From positions 1-34,560 of the forward strand of contig CAMTPC010000024.1 in the NCBI GenBank assembly GCA_947074295.1: 34,560 nucleotides of DNA. The letters are read 5' to 3'. The translations under genes were made by a program, and so were the position numbers. The notes below the pieces were generated by a model. That model saw nothing but the letters and a program-made list of their open reading frames with translations, made no database searches and had not been told where the DNA came from. This document shows, in pieces, positions 26,239 to 34,552 of the stretch (position 1 is the stretch's first letter; every line of letters starts with the position of its first letter). The stretch comes from an uncultured Bacteroides sp. GTDB taxonomy: Bacteria; Bacteroidota; Bacteroidia; Bacteroidales; Bacteroidaceae.

Positions 26239-26412
26239 CTAATTGGGTTGATTATTATCTTTTGCTGATTCATTACTTGTTGTTTCCTCTTTCTTTACTT
26301 GGGTAGGAGAAAGCGGATCTATCTTCCCTTTCTTTGCCCGATTGCTGCGGATTGTTACTCCTATTAATAAAATAAGTGTAATGGCTATGATTATGATAAT
26401 GATGGTTTCCAT
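26239..26412 (-). CDS. Small single-pass membrane peptide (57 residues)
   Basis: A complete frame of 57 codons plus TAG, beginning METIIIIIIAITLILLIGVT: a very Ile-rich hydrophobic helix at residues 3-20, then a basic stop-transfer segment (RSNRAKKGK) and a hydrophilic Glu/Thr/Asn tail (KEETTSNESAKDNNQPN). This is the shape of an N-out, C-in single-pass membrane peptide. It ends ten bases before the hydrolase ATG, so it would be the first gene of that transcript. I recognise no family. The clean helix, basic flank and polar tail argue for a real gene, but its AT-rich Ile codons could also arise by chance. Confidence 0.6.
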   Translation of the reverse strand: METIIIIIIAITLILLIGVTIRSNRAKKGKIDPLSPTQVKKEETTSNESAKDNNQPN

Positions 26413-26858
26413 AAATGATATTTTGGGGTTATATAGTGTGATAACAAATTAATAGGATGTTTTGATTTGATTTAAGTGCTCAATGTGTTTCTTGCTTTTG
26501 TTTTAGCATAGTATTTTTTAATCTTATATATACTTTTAATAACATGTTTTTGATTTTTACGTAGTTAACACCTCACTCATGATCTTGTTTTTTCTTTGAC
26601 TTTACCTCTTATGTGATGCGAGGGTGTAAATCTATAGTGTAAAAAATACATTTATTATTCTTTTTATGCTTTATAACATACTGCTAATCTTAATTTAGCA
26701 TTATATAAAGTGTTACTTTTACACCATCAAAATCGACAAAGGATTGAACTGTGAGAACATAAGAGAAAAGTATTGATTCAATAATTATAGATTCTGCTTT
26801 TCTACCTTATATATAATAGAATAATGAAAAATATTTGTTAACATTAAATTCGTATTGT
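26413..26858. other. Divergent control region between the hydrolase unit and the ara operon
   Basis: This AT-rich stretch of 446 bases has no convincing gene. It should hold the promoters for the minus-strand peptide/lipase unit and the plus-strand ara operon. For the minus strand the closest box is TTAATTTG (around 26443-26450), one mismatch from TAnnTTTG. For the plus strand TACTTTTA (26714-26721) is one mismatch away and lies inside the operator candidate described separately. An eight-base palindrome TGTTAACA lies at 26836-26843, just before the symporter ATG. Confidence 0.5.
26623..26725. promoter_or_regulatory. Candidate AraR operator cluster
   Basis: The motif GGTGTAAA occurs at 26623-26630, as AGTGTAAA at 26636-26643 (13 bases apart), and inverted as TTTACACC at 26718-26725. 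The last is the right arm of an imperfect palindrome GTGTTACTTTTACAC (26710-26724), which covers the near-match -7 box TACTTTTA. Repeated half-sites over a promoter ahead of the ara operon suit a repressor. I did not compare them with a published AraR motif. Confidence 0.4.
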
Positions 26859-28553
26859 ATGCAATTTTGGGATTGGGTAGTAATTGGGCTTTTCTTTATA
26901 GCCCTGATTGGGATTATCGTTTGGGTAGTCAGACAAAAACAAAGTAACTCGGCAGACTATTTCTTGGGTGGACGTGATGCTACATGGTTGGCAATCGGTG
27001 CCTCTATTTTTGCCTCAAACATTGGTTCGGAACATCTTATTGGTTTGGCTGGTGCGGGTGCATCAAGTGGTATGGCCATGGCACACTGGGAAATTCAAGG
27101 ATGGATGATTTTGATCCTCGGTTGGGTTTTCGTTCCTTTCTATATGCGAAGCATGGTTTATACGATGCCTGAGTTCTTGGAAAGACGTTATAACCGTCAA
27201 TCGCGTGTTATTCTTTCTACTATTTCATTGATCAGTTATGTGTTGACCAAGGTGGCCGTTACTGTGTACGCAGGTGGTTTGGTGTTCCAACAAATCTTTG
27301 GTATCAAGGAACTTTGGGGTATCGACTTTTTCTGGATCGCTGCTATAGGTCTTGTATTGCTAACTGCTGTTTATACCATTTTCGGTGGTATGAAATCAGT
27401 ACTTTATACATCTGTACTTCAGACTCCTATTCTTCTTTTGGGATCGTTGATTATTCTTATACTTGGTTTTAAAGAATTAGGCGGTTGGGACGAAATGATG
27501 GCTACTTGTAGTGCGGTAGTAGTAAATGATTATGGTGATTCGATGACAAGCCTGATCCGTAATAATGCTGACCCTGACTTTCCATGGTTAGGAGCATTGG
27601 TTGGTTCGGCTGTAATTGGTTTCTGGTACTGGTGTACAGACCAGTTTATTGTACAGCGTGTTTTGTCGGGTAAAGATGAGAAAGAAGCACGTCGTGGTAC
27701 TATTTTCGGTGCTTATTTAAAACTTCTTCCTGTATTCCTTTTCTTGATTCCAGGTATGATTGCTTTTGCGCTTCATCAACAAAGCTTGGCTGCAGGAGGT
27801 GAAGGTTTCCTTCCAATGCTAGCTAATGGTAATCCAAATGCCGATGCTGCTTTCCCTGTATTGGTAGCTAAACTTCTACCTGCTGGTGTGAAAGGTCTAG
27901 TAGTGTGTGGTATCCTTGCTGCTTTGATGAGCTCATTGGCTTCTTTATTTAACTCATCTGCAGCTCTGTTTACCATTGACTTCTATAAGAAATTCAAACC
28001 AAACACTTCGGAAAAATCGTTAGTGCGTATTGGCCAGATTGCTACTATCGTGATCGTTATTCTAGGTATTTTGTGGATTCCTATCATGCGTTCTATTGGT
28101 GATGTACTTTATACTTATCTACAAGACGTTCAGTCTGTTTTGGCTCCTGGTATTGCTGCGGCATTCCTTTTGGGTATTTGCTGGAAGCGTACATCGGCCA
28201 TGGGCGGTATGTGGGGATTGATTGCAGGTATGGTTATTGGTCTTAGCCGTCTTGGTGCTAAGGTTTACTATACCAATACGGGTCTTGTAAACGAGTCTCC
28301 ATTCAAATATCTTTTCTATGACATGAACTGGTTGTTCTTTAGTGGTTGGATGCTTTTATTCTGTATTCTGGTAGTTATCATCGTGAGTTTGCTTACTAAA
28401 GCTCCAGATCCAGAGAAAATTCAAGGTTTGGTATTCGGTACATCTACTCCGGAACAACTAGCACAAACACGTGCAAGCTGGGGAAAATGGGATGTGTTCC
28501 ACACCGTTTGTATTTTGTTGATTACAGGAGTATTCTATTGGTATTTCTGGTAA
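26859..28553 (+). CDS. Sodium:solute symporter (SGLT/SSS family), probable L-arabinose importer
   Basis: Inner-membrane Na+/sugar symporter, 564 residues, with about fourteen helices. I start at the ATG at 26859 (MQFWDWVVIGLFFIALIGIIVW), because the frame's opening codon at 26835 is a TTG. SSS signatures are ADYFLGGRDATWLAIGASIFASNIGSEHLIGLAGAGA in the first two helices, containing the sodium- and sugar-site residues of the SGLT group, and GFWYWCTDQFIVQRVLSGKDEKEARRG, close to the sugar-transporter consensus. It is first in the operon, 15 bases before the Nudix regulator and ahead of araDAB, so L-arabinose is the likely substrate. That specificity is inferred from context; galactose and glucose symporters look alike. 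Confidence 0.92.
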   Translation: MQFWDWVVIGLFFIALIGIIVWVVRQKQSNSADYFLGGRDATWLAIGASIFASNIGSEHLIGLAGAGASSGMAMAHWEIQGWMILILGWVFVPFYMRSMVYTMPEFLERRYNRQSRVILSTISLISYVLTKVAVTVYAGGLVFQQIFGIKELWGIDFFWIAAIGLVLLTAVYTIFGGMKSVLYTSVLQTPILLLGSLIILILGFKELGGWDEMMATCSAVVVNDYGDSMTSLIRNNADPDFPWLGALVGSAVIGFWYWCTDQFIVQRVLSGKDEKEARRGTIFGAYLKLLPVFLFLIPGMIAFALHQQSLAAGGEGFLPMLANGNPNADAAFPVLVAKLLPAGVKGLVVCGILAALMSSLASLFNSSAALFTIDFYKKFKPNTSEKSLVRIGQIATIVIVILGILWIPIMRSIGDVLYTYLQDVQSVLAPGIAAAFLLGICWKRTSAMGGMWGLIAGMVIGLSRLGAKVYYTNTGLVNESPFKYLFYDMNWLFFSGWMLLFCILVVIIVSLLTKAPDPEKIQGLVFGTSTPEQLAQTRASWGKWDVFHTVCILLITGVFYWYFW

Positions 28554-28568
28554 AAACCGGACTGACTA

Positions 28569-29252
28569 ATGATGTCAAATAATTATTATCTCCAGAATCC
28601 GAAGTTCTATGTGGCAGTTGACTGTATTATCTTCGGATTCAATGAAGGGGAATTGAACCTACTTTTATTGCAACGTAACTTTGAACCTGCTTTGGGCGAT
28701 TGGTCACTGATGGGTGGTTTCGTGCAGGACAATGAAGGAGTGGACGAAGCTGCAAAGCGCGTGTTGCATGAGTTGACAGGCTTGTCAGACGTATATATGG
28801 AACAAGTCGGGACGTTTGGTGAAGTCAACCGTGATCCAGGTGAAAGGGTGATATCGGTAGCTTATTATGCATTGCTCAATATCAATGAGTCGGATAAGAA
28901 ACTGGTGGAGCGCTACAACGCCCACTGGGTAAATATCAACAACCTGCCTCCGTTGATTTTTGATCATACTGAGATGATCGACCAAGCGCGCAATTTAATG
29001 CGCCTAAAAGCCTCTACGGCACCAATATGTTTCAAGCTTTTGCCTAAACTCTTTACACTAACGCAGTTGCAGAAGTTATATGAGGCAATCTATGGCGATG
29101 CTATCGATAAGCGAAACTTTAGAAAACGTATTGCTGAAATGAGTTATATCGAGAAAACGGATAAGATAGATAAATCTTGTTCTAAACGCGGAGCAGTGCT
29201 CTATCGATTCAATAATAAAGTTTATCACAAAGATCAGAAGTTTAAAATATAG
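28569..29252 (+). CDS. araR: Nudix-type transcriptional regulator AraR (NrtR family)
   Basis: Repressor-like protein of 227 residues: an N-terminal Nudix-fold domain (about 12-150) fused to a C-terminal winged helix (about 155-227: LFTLTQLQKLYEAIYGDAIDKRNFRKRIAEM, then the wing KRGAVLYRFNNKVYH). The Nudix box is at residues 50-72 with G50, E56, R64, E68 and G71 in register, but the metal-binding Glu positions read Val65 and Leu69, so hydrolase activity is very unlikely. This matches what is known of the Bacteroides thetaiotaomicron AraR, a Nudix-related regulator of arabinose genes that binds L-arabinose. It sits inside the ara operon between importer and araD, so it probably autoregulates. 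The second ATG, one codon on, is an equal start choice. Confidence 0.9.
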   Translation: MMSNNYYLQNPKFYVAVDCIIFGFNEGELNLLLLQRNFEPALGDWSLMGGFVQDNEGVDEAAKRVLHELTGLSDVYMEQVGTFGEVNRDPGERVISVAYYALLNINESDKKLVERYNAHWVNINNLPPLIFDHTEMIDQARNLMRLKASTAPICFKLLPKLFTLTQLQKLYEAIYGDAIDKRNFRKRIAEMSYIEKTDKIDKSCSKRGAVLYRFNNKVYHKDQKFKI

Positions 29253-29258
29253 AAGATC

Positions 29259-29945
29259 ATGTTAGAAGAATTAAAAGAAAAAGTGTTTCGTGCCAATCTT
29301 GATTTGGTGAAACATGGGCTGGTTATTTTTACTTGGGGTAATGTATCGGCTATCGACCGCGAAAGTGGGTTGGTGGTGATTAAACCTTCGGGTGTGAGCT
29401 ATGACGACATGAAGGCATCGGACATGGTGGTGATCGACCTAGATGGAAATATAGTGGAAGGCCATTTGAAACCTTCGAGCGATACAGCTACGCATCTAGT
29501 GCTCTATAAGGCTTTTCCTGAAATAGGCGGTGTTGTACATACACACTCAACTTATGCTACAGCATGGGCGCAGGCTGGTGTGGATTTACCGAATATTGGT
29601 ACGACACATGCTGATTACTTCCACGATGCTATCCCTTGTACAGCCGATATGGCAGATCAAGAAGTTGAAGGTGGCTACGAGGAAGAAACTGGCAATGTGA
29701 TAGTGAAACGCTTCATTGGACTGAATCCAGTACATACACCAGGGGTTTTGGTGAAAAATCACGGACCTTTCTCTTGGGGAAAAAATGCTGATGATGCAGT
29801 GCATAATGCTGTAGTGATGGAACAAGTAGCCAAGATGGCTTCTATCGCTTATACCATCAATCCTCATCTCACGATGAATCCATTGTTGATTGAGAAGCAT
29901 TTCAGCCGCAAGCATGGTCCTAATGCTTATTATGGACAAAAATAA
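29259..29945 (+). CDS. araD: L-ribulose-5-phosphate 4-epimerase
   Basis: Cytoplasmic Zn-dependent class II aldolase-fold enzyme, 228 residues, converting L-ribulose 5-phosphate to D-xylulose 5-phosphate, the last step of arabinose entry into the pentose phosphate pathway. Zinc ligands are His94 and His96 ([13 protein letters not shown]) and His168 (VLVKNHGPF). Catalytic residues match the E. coli enzyme with a one-residue offset: Asp75 in KPSSDTATH and Asp119 in [28 protein letters not shown] near the N-terminus binds the phosphate. It is full length, six bases after araR and 47 bases before araA. Confidence 0.97.
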   Translation: MLEELKEKVFRANLDLVKHGLVIFTWGNVSAIDRESGLVVIKPSGVSYDDMKASDMVVIDLDGNIVEGHLKPSSDTATHLVLYKAFPEIGGVVHTHSTYATAWAQAGVDLPNIGTTHADYFHDAIPCTADMADQEVEGGYEEETGNVIVKRFIGLNPVHTPGVLVKNHGPFSWGKNADDAVHNAVVMEQVAKMASIAYTINPHLTMNPLLIEKHFSRKHGPNAYYGQK

Positions 29946-29992
29946 TTATCAAAAGAGAGAATAAATTAATAACATACATAAAAACAAAGATT

Positions 29993-31504
29993 ATGGAAAA
30001 AGGATTTGATCAATATGAAGTGTGGTTTGTGACTGGTGCACAACTTTTATATGGAGGTGATGCAGTAGTAGCTGTAGATGCACATAGCAATGAAATGGTA
30101 GCTGGACTTAACGCTAGCGGTAATCTGCCAGTGAAAGTAGTTTATAAAGGTACAGTTAACTCATCTAAAGAAGTAACTGCTGCTTTCAAAGCTGCCAACA
30201 ATGATGATAAATGTATCGGTGTTATCACTTGGATGCATACTTTCTCGCCTGCTAAAATGTGGATTCATGGTTTGCAAGAGTTGCGCAAGCCATTGCTTCA
30301 CTTCCATACTCAATACAATAAAGAAATTCCATGGGATACAATGAACATGGACTTCATGAACTTGAATCAGAGTGCACATGGCGACCGTGAGTTCGGCCAC
30401 ATGGTAACTCGTATGCGCAAAAATCGCAAAGTGGTTGTAGGCCATTGGCAAGATGAGGCTGCACAAGCTAAGATTGCTGCATGGATGCGTGTAGCTGCTG
30501 GTTTGGCAGATTCTCAAGATATGTTGATCCTACGTTTCGGCGATCAGATGAACAATGTTGCCGTAACTGATGGTGATAAAGTGGCTGCTGAGCAAGTGTT
30601 GGGATACCATGTAGACTATTGCCCAGTAAACGACTTGATGGAGTACTACAATGCAGTGAGTGATGAAGATGCCCGCGCAATGGTAAATACTTATTTTGCA
30701 GAATACGATCATTCTTCTGACTTAGAAGATGAGTCATCTGAAGCATTCACCACAGTTTGGAACGCTGCTAAAGCCGAAGTTGCTTTGCGTCGTTTATTGA
30801 AAGATAAAGGTGCAAAAGCTTTCACTACTAACTTCAACGACCTTGGCGTATTGGATCAAATCCCAGGACTGGCTTCACAGCGCTTGATGGCCGAAGGTTA
30901 TGGTTTTGGTGCTGAAGGTGACTGGAAAACAGCTGCTCTTTATCGCACAATGTGGTTCATGGGTCAAGGTATGCCTAAGGGTTGCTCGTTCCTAGAAGAC
31001 TATACATTGAACTTCGATGGTGCCAACAGCTCTATCTTGCAAGCGCATATGTTGGAAGTTTGTCCTCTTATCGCCGAGCACAAGCCTAAATTAGAAGTAC
31101 ACCGTTTGAGTATCGGTATTGATGCAGAGACAGCTCGTATCGTCTTCACTAGCAAGCAAGGTATAGGTGTGGCTGCTACTATCGTAGATCTTGGTAATCG
31201 CTTCCGTTTGATCGTAAACAAAGTAGAATGTATCAAGAGCAAAGAGTTGCCTAAACTTCCAGTTGCTTCGGCTCTTTGGATTCCCATGCCAAACCTCGAA
31301 GTGGGTGCAGCTGCTTGGATTTTAGCGGGTGGTACGCATCACACTAGCTTCTCTTTCGACTTGACACTTGAACACATGGAAGACTATGCTGAAATGTTGG
31401 GTATCGAGATGGTAGTAATTGATGAGAATACTACAATCAGCGAATTCAAGAAAGAATTGCGCATGAATGAGATTTACTACATGTTGAACAAAGCTCTTTG
31501 TTAA
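29993..31504 (+). CDS. araA: L-arabinose isomerase
   Basis: Manganese-dependent isomerase of 503 residues converting L-arabinose to L-ribulose. The N-terminus EVWFVTGAQLLYGGDA is diagnostic. Active-site residues line up with the E. coli enzyme: Glu308 (GFGAEGDWKTA), Glu335 (SFLEDYTLNF), His352 (QAHMLEVCP) and His449/His450 (GGTHHTSFSF). Length is normal. It lies 47 bases after araD, the largest gap inside the operon, with no terminator or exact promoter box in it, and seven bases before araB. Codon use is even and looks adapted for high expression. Confidence 0.98.
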   Translation: MEKGFDQYEVWFVTGAQLLYGGDAVVAVDAHSNEMVAGLNASGNLPVKVVYKGTVNSSKEVTAAFKAANNDDKCIGVITWMHTFSPAKMWIHGLQELRKPLLHFHTQYNKEIPWDTMNMDFMNLNQSAHGDREFGHMVTRMRKNRKVVVGHWQDEAAQAKIAAWMRVAAGLADSQDMLILRFGDQMNNVAVTDGDKVAAEQVLGYHVDYCPVNDLMEYYNAVSDEDARAMVNTYFAEYDHSSDLEDESSEAFTTVWNAAKAEVALRRLLKDKGAKAFTTNFNDLGVLDQIPGLASQRLMAEGYGFGAEGDWKTAALYRTMWFMGQGMPKGCSFLEDYTLNFDGANSSILQAHMLEVCPLIAEHKPKLEVHRLSIGIDAETARIVFTSKQGIGVAATIVDLGNRFRLIVNKVECIKSKELPKLPVASALWIPMPNLEVGAAAWILAGGTHHTSFSFDLTLEHMEDYAEMLGIEMVVIDENTTISEFKKELRMNEIYYMLNKALC

Positions 31505-31511
31505 GAAATAT

Positions 31512-33188
31512 ATGGAAGATAAATTTGTTATCGGACTAGACTATGGTAGCGACTCGGGTCGCGCCGTAGTTGTCAATGCCACAACTGGTGAGACATTGGC
31601 CACTGCCGTGAAAAACTATCCTCGCTGGATGGAAGGCAAATATTGCAAACCAGAGGAGAATCAATATCGTCAACACCCACAAGACTATATCGATGTGCTG
31701 GAAGCTATCGTGAAAGAGGCTTTGGCAAAATGCCCTGCTGGAACTGCCGAAAAGGTAGTGGGTATGGCCTTTGATACTACTGGTAGTACACCTGCATTTA
31801 CCGATGCAACTGGAACACCTCTAGCTATGTTGCCCGAATTTGCGGAGAATCCAAATGCGATGTTCGTGCTTTGGAAAGATCATACTTCTATCAAAGAAGC
31901 AGGCGAAATCAATAAATTGAGCAAAGAGTGGGATACAGACTATACTTCTTACGAAGGTGGTATCTATTCTTCAGAATGGTTTTGGGCGAAAGCGCTTCAT
32001 GTATTGCGCGAAGATGAGGCCGTACGTGAGAAAGCTTACTCTATCGTGGAATACTGCGAATGGTTGCCTGCCATGCTAACAGGAGCCTCTACTTCTAAAG
32101 ATATCGTGCGTAGCCGTTGTGCTAACGGACATAAGGCGATGTGGCATCCTAAATGGGGTGGTCTGCCCTCAGAAGAATTCTTGACTACACTCGATCCACT
32201 TTTGGGTGGTTTCCGCGAGCGTCTATTCTGCGAAACAGAAACAGCTGATAAACCTGTTGGCAAATTGACTCCCGAATGGGCACAACGCTTAGGTCTGACT
32301 ACAGATGTGGTAGTGGCTGGCGGTGCTTACGACTGTCATATGGGTGCTGTGGGAGCTGGTGTTACGCCAAACACGCTAGTACGCGTTATAGGTACTTCGA
32401 CTTGCGACGTGATGGTGGCAAGCCACGAAGAAATCGGTGACAATCTGATTAAAGGTATCTGCGGTCAGGTGGACGGTTCGGTGATTCCAGGCATGATTGG
32501 CCTCGAAGCAGGGCAATCGGCTTTTGGCGATATTTATGCATGGTTCAAACGTGTATTGGAATTCCCATTAAAGAATGTAATCGCACAATCTTCACTGCTT
32601 GATGAAGAGACTAAAGCTAAGCTTATAGCCGAGGCTTCTGACAGAATTTTGATCGAATTGACTAAAGAAGCAGAAAAAATCCCTGTGATTGAAAGTGCTA
32701 TAATAGCTACTGACTGGATGAATGGTCGTCGTACACCTGATGCTAATCAGCTATTAAAAGGTTCTATCTGTGGACTTACACTTGGTACTACAGCCGCACA
32801 CATCTTCCGTGCATTGGTTGAGGCTACTGCTTTCGGTACAAAAGCTATCGTGGATCGTTTCACTAGCGAAGGCGTGAAGATTGACAATGTAATCGGTATT
32901 GGTGGCATCGCTTTGAAGTCTCCATTTGTGATGCAGACGATGAGCGATGTACTGAATATGCCTATCAAGGTATGTAATACTGACCAAGCTTGTGCTTTGG
33001 GAGCGGCTATGTTCGCGGCAACAGCTGCTGGTGTTTATACCAAAGTAGAAGACGCTATTGGTGCCATGAACTCTGGCTTTGCCAAAGAATATCACCCCAA
33101 TGCTGCCAATCATGAGGTTTATCAGAAATTGTATGCTAAATACAAAACTATAGGCGAGTTCACAGAACGTGAACTTTTCAAAGCTTAA
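31512..33188 (+). CDS. araB: L-ribulokinase
   Basis: FGGY-family carbohydrate kinase of 558 residues phosphorylating L-ribulose to L-ribulose 5-phosphate. The ATPase phosphate-1 segment is FVIGLDYGSDSGRAVVV at the N-terminus; the central GMAFDTTGSTPAF and VVAGGAYDCHMGAVGAG contribute to substrate and nucleotide sites; the C-terminal GIGGIALKSPFVMQTMSDVL with ACALGAAMFAATAAG is the adenosine-binding part. Length and motifs fit AraB rather than xylulokinase, which is usually nearer 500 residues. It is the last cytoplasmic gene of the operon, and a strong terminator starts 19 bases after it. Confidence 0.97.
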   Translation: MEDKFVIGLDYGSDSGRAVVVNATTGETLATAVKNYPRWMEGKYCKPEENQYRQHPQDYIDVLEAIVKEALAKCPAGTAEKVVGMAFDTTGSTPAFTDATGTPLAMLPEFAENPNAMFVLWKDHTSIKEAGEINKLSKEWDTDYTSYEGGIYSSEWFWAKALHVLREDEAVREKAYSIVEYCEWLPAMLTGASTSKDIVRSRCANGHKAMWHPKWGGLPSEEFLTTLDPLLGGFRERLFCETETADKPVGKLTPEWAQRLGLTTDVVVAGGAYDCHMGAVGAGVTPNTLVRVIGTSTCDVMVASHEEIGDNLIKGICGQVDGSVIPGMIGLEAGQSAFGDIYAWFKRVLEFPLKNVIAQSSLLDEETKAKLIAEASDRILIELTKEAEKIPVIESAIIATDWMNGRRTPDANQLLKGSICGLTLGTTAAHIFRALVEATAFGTKAIVDRFTSEGVKIDNVIGIGGIALKSPFVMQTMSDVLNMPIKVCNTDQACALGAAMFAATAAGVYTKVEDAIGAMNSGFAKEYHPNAANHEVYQKLYAKYKTIGEFTERELFKA

Positions 33189-33206
33189 TCCTCAAAAATA
33201 ATATAG

Positions 33207-33257
33207 AACAGTGTTGGAGTGAATCGAAAATAATTCGATTTACCTGGCACTGTTTTT
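33207..33257 (+). terminator. Terminator after araB
   Basis: AACAGTG (33207-33213) pairs with CACTGTT (33248-33254), and an inner perfect stem AATCGAA / TTCGATT (33222-33228 and 33234-33240) stacks above it. The strand then runs into TTTTTCTTTT. It may be partial, as galM follows only 44 bases later with no clear promoter box. Confidence 0.75.
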
Positions 33258-33300
33258 CTTTTATAACACCTTTACAAACTACTTTAAAACAAATACCATT

Positions 33301-34449
33301 ATGAAAATGAAAGAAGCCTTAGTGGCTCTTAGCTTATTAGTTCTCGCTTCGTGTGGAACACAGCAAATAGAAAAAACAGAATCGGGCCTGAATCCTGCAA
33401 AGTTTCAAACTGAGCTCAATGGCAAAAAGACTGATCTCTATGTATTGAAAAATGCCAATGGCATGGAGGTGTGTATAACCAATTTTGGTGGTCGCGTGGT
33501 GTCTGTCATGGTGCCCGACAAAGATGGTACAATGCAAGATGTGGTATTAGGTTTTGATAATATTGCCGACTATATCCGCAATTCTACCGATTTTGGTGCT
33601 ACTATTGGTCGCTATGCCAATCGTATCGGGCAGGGCAAGTTCACCTTGAATGGCGTTGAATATGATTTGCCTAAAAACAACTTTGGTCATTGTCTACATG
33701 GTGGTCCAGAGGGCTATCAATACCAGATATTTGATGCGAAGCAGCTTTCTCCACAGCAGTTGGAATTGACATATCTAGATGTAGATGGTCAACAAGGTTT
33801 TCCTGGCAATTTGACTTCTAAAGTGTTGATGACTCTGACAGATGATAATGCACTCGATATCGAATATGAGGCCGAAACCGATCAACCAACTGTGGTAAAT
33901 ATGACCAACCACTCTTACTTTAACTTAGATGGAAATGCGAAGAGCAACTTGGAACAGCTCATCGTAATCAATGCCGACAACTATACACCGGTAGATAGCA
34001 CTTATATGACCACTGGCGAGATTGTGACAGTAGAAGGTACACCTATGGACTTGCGTCAACCAACCCCAATAGGACAGAATATTGATGATTTTGAGTTCGA
34101 ACAATTGAAAAATGGCAATGGCTTTGACCACAACTGGGTATTGAACACTCAAGGTGATGTAAATCAGGTTTGTGCTACTCTCATCTCTCCTGCTACAGGT
34201 ATCGTGATGGATGTGTATACCAACGAGCCAGGTATCCAATTATATAGCGGTAACTTCCTCGATGGAACATTGGCTGGTAAACGTGGTATCACTTACAATA
34301 AACGTGCTGCAACATGTCTCGAAACTCAAAAGTACCCTGATACGCCTAACAAACCCGAATGGCCTACAGCGCAACTCAATCCAGGTGAGAAATATTATAG
34401 CCGTTGTATCTATAAATTTTCGGTTGACCCTTCAGTAGTGGCTCAATAA
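33301..34449 (+). CDS. galM: Aldose 1-epimerase (mutarotase), lipoprotein form
   Basis: Mutarotase of 382 residues interconverting alpha and beta anomers of free aldoses. It carries a lipoprotein signal (MKMKEALVALSLLVLASC, Cys18), so it acts outside the cytoplasm, in contrast to the cytoplasmic GalM of enterobacteria. Family residues are visible: NFGGRVVSVMVPD, GRYANRIGQGKF, His133 (HCLHGG), the catalytic acid His204 (NMTNHSYFNLDG), GFDHNWVL, EPGIQLYSGNFLDG and the catalytic base Glu341 (TCLETQKYPD). A short Gln/Glu/Thr linker (19-28) follows the lipid anchor. Its place beyond the araB terminator suggests it is expressed by read-through or from a promoter I could not identify. Presenting the right arabinose anomer to the symporter is a plausible role. 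Confidence 0.95.
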   Translation: MKMKEALVALSLLVLASCGTQQIEKTESGLNPAKFQTELNGKKTDLYVLKNANGMEVCITNFGGRVVSVMVPDKDGTMQDVVLGFDNIADYIRNSTDFGATIGRYANRIGQGKFTLNGVEYDLPKNNFGHCLHGGPEGYQYQIFDAKQLSPQQLELTYLDVDGQQGFPGNLTSKVLMTLTDDNALDIEYEAETDQPTVVNMTNHSYFNLDGNAKSNLEQLIVINADNYTPVDSTYMTTGEIVTVEGTPMDLRQPTPIGQNIDDFEFEQLKNGNGFDHNWVLNTQGDVNQVCATLISPATGIVMDVYTNEPGIQLYSGNFLDGTLAGKRGITYNKRAATCLETQKYPDTPNKPEWPTAQLNPGEKYYSRCIYKFSVDPSVVAQ

Positions 34450-34464
34450 GAGGTTAAGATATAT

Positions 34465-34552
34465 AGTGCATCCACTGATGCACTGCAATGCAAGCCCCGA
34501 TGCACTCCAGTGCATTGGGGCTTGCACTTTAGTGCATAGCTATGAATGCACT
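34465..34552. repeat. Array of six AGTGCAT/ATGCACT heptamers forming nested hairpins
   Basis: The heptamer AGTGCAT occurs forward at 34465, 34509 and 34531 and inverted (ATGCACT) at 34478, 34500 and 34546. In the centre GCAAGCCCCGATGCACT (34490-34506) pairs with AGTGCATTGGGGCTTGC (34509-34525), seventeen pairs with one G-U. The outer copies can make separate hairpins (34465-34484 and 34531-34552) or pair around the core. It follows galM by 15 bases and reaches nearly to the window edge, so its full extent is unknown. Confidence 0.8.

Noticed and set aside
26835..26858. TTG start giving eight more residues to the symporter
   Set aside because: The ATG at 26859 begins a normal first helix, and the TTG lies in the TGTTAACA palindrome.
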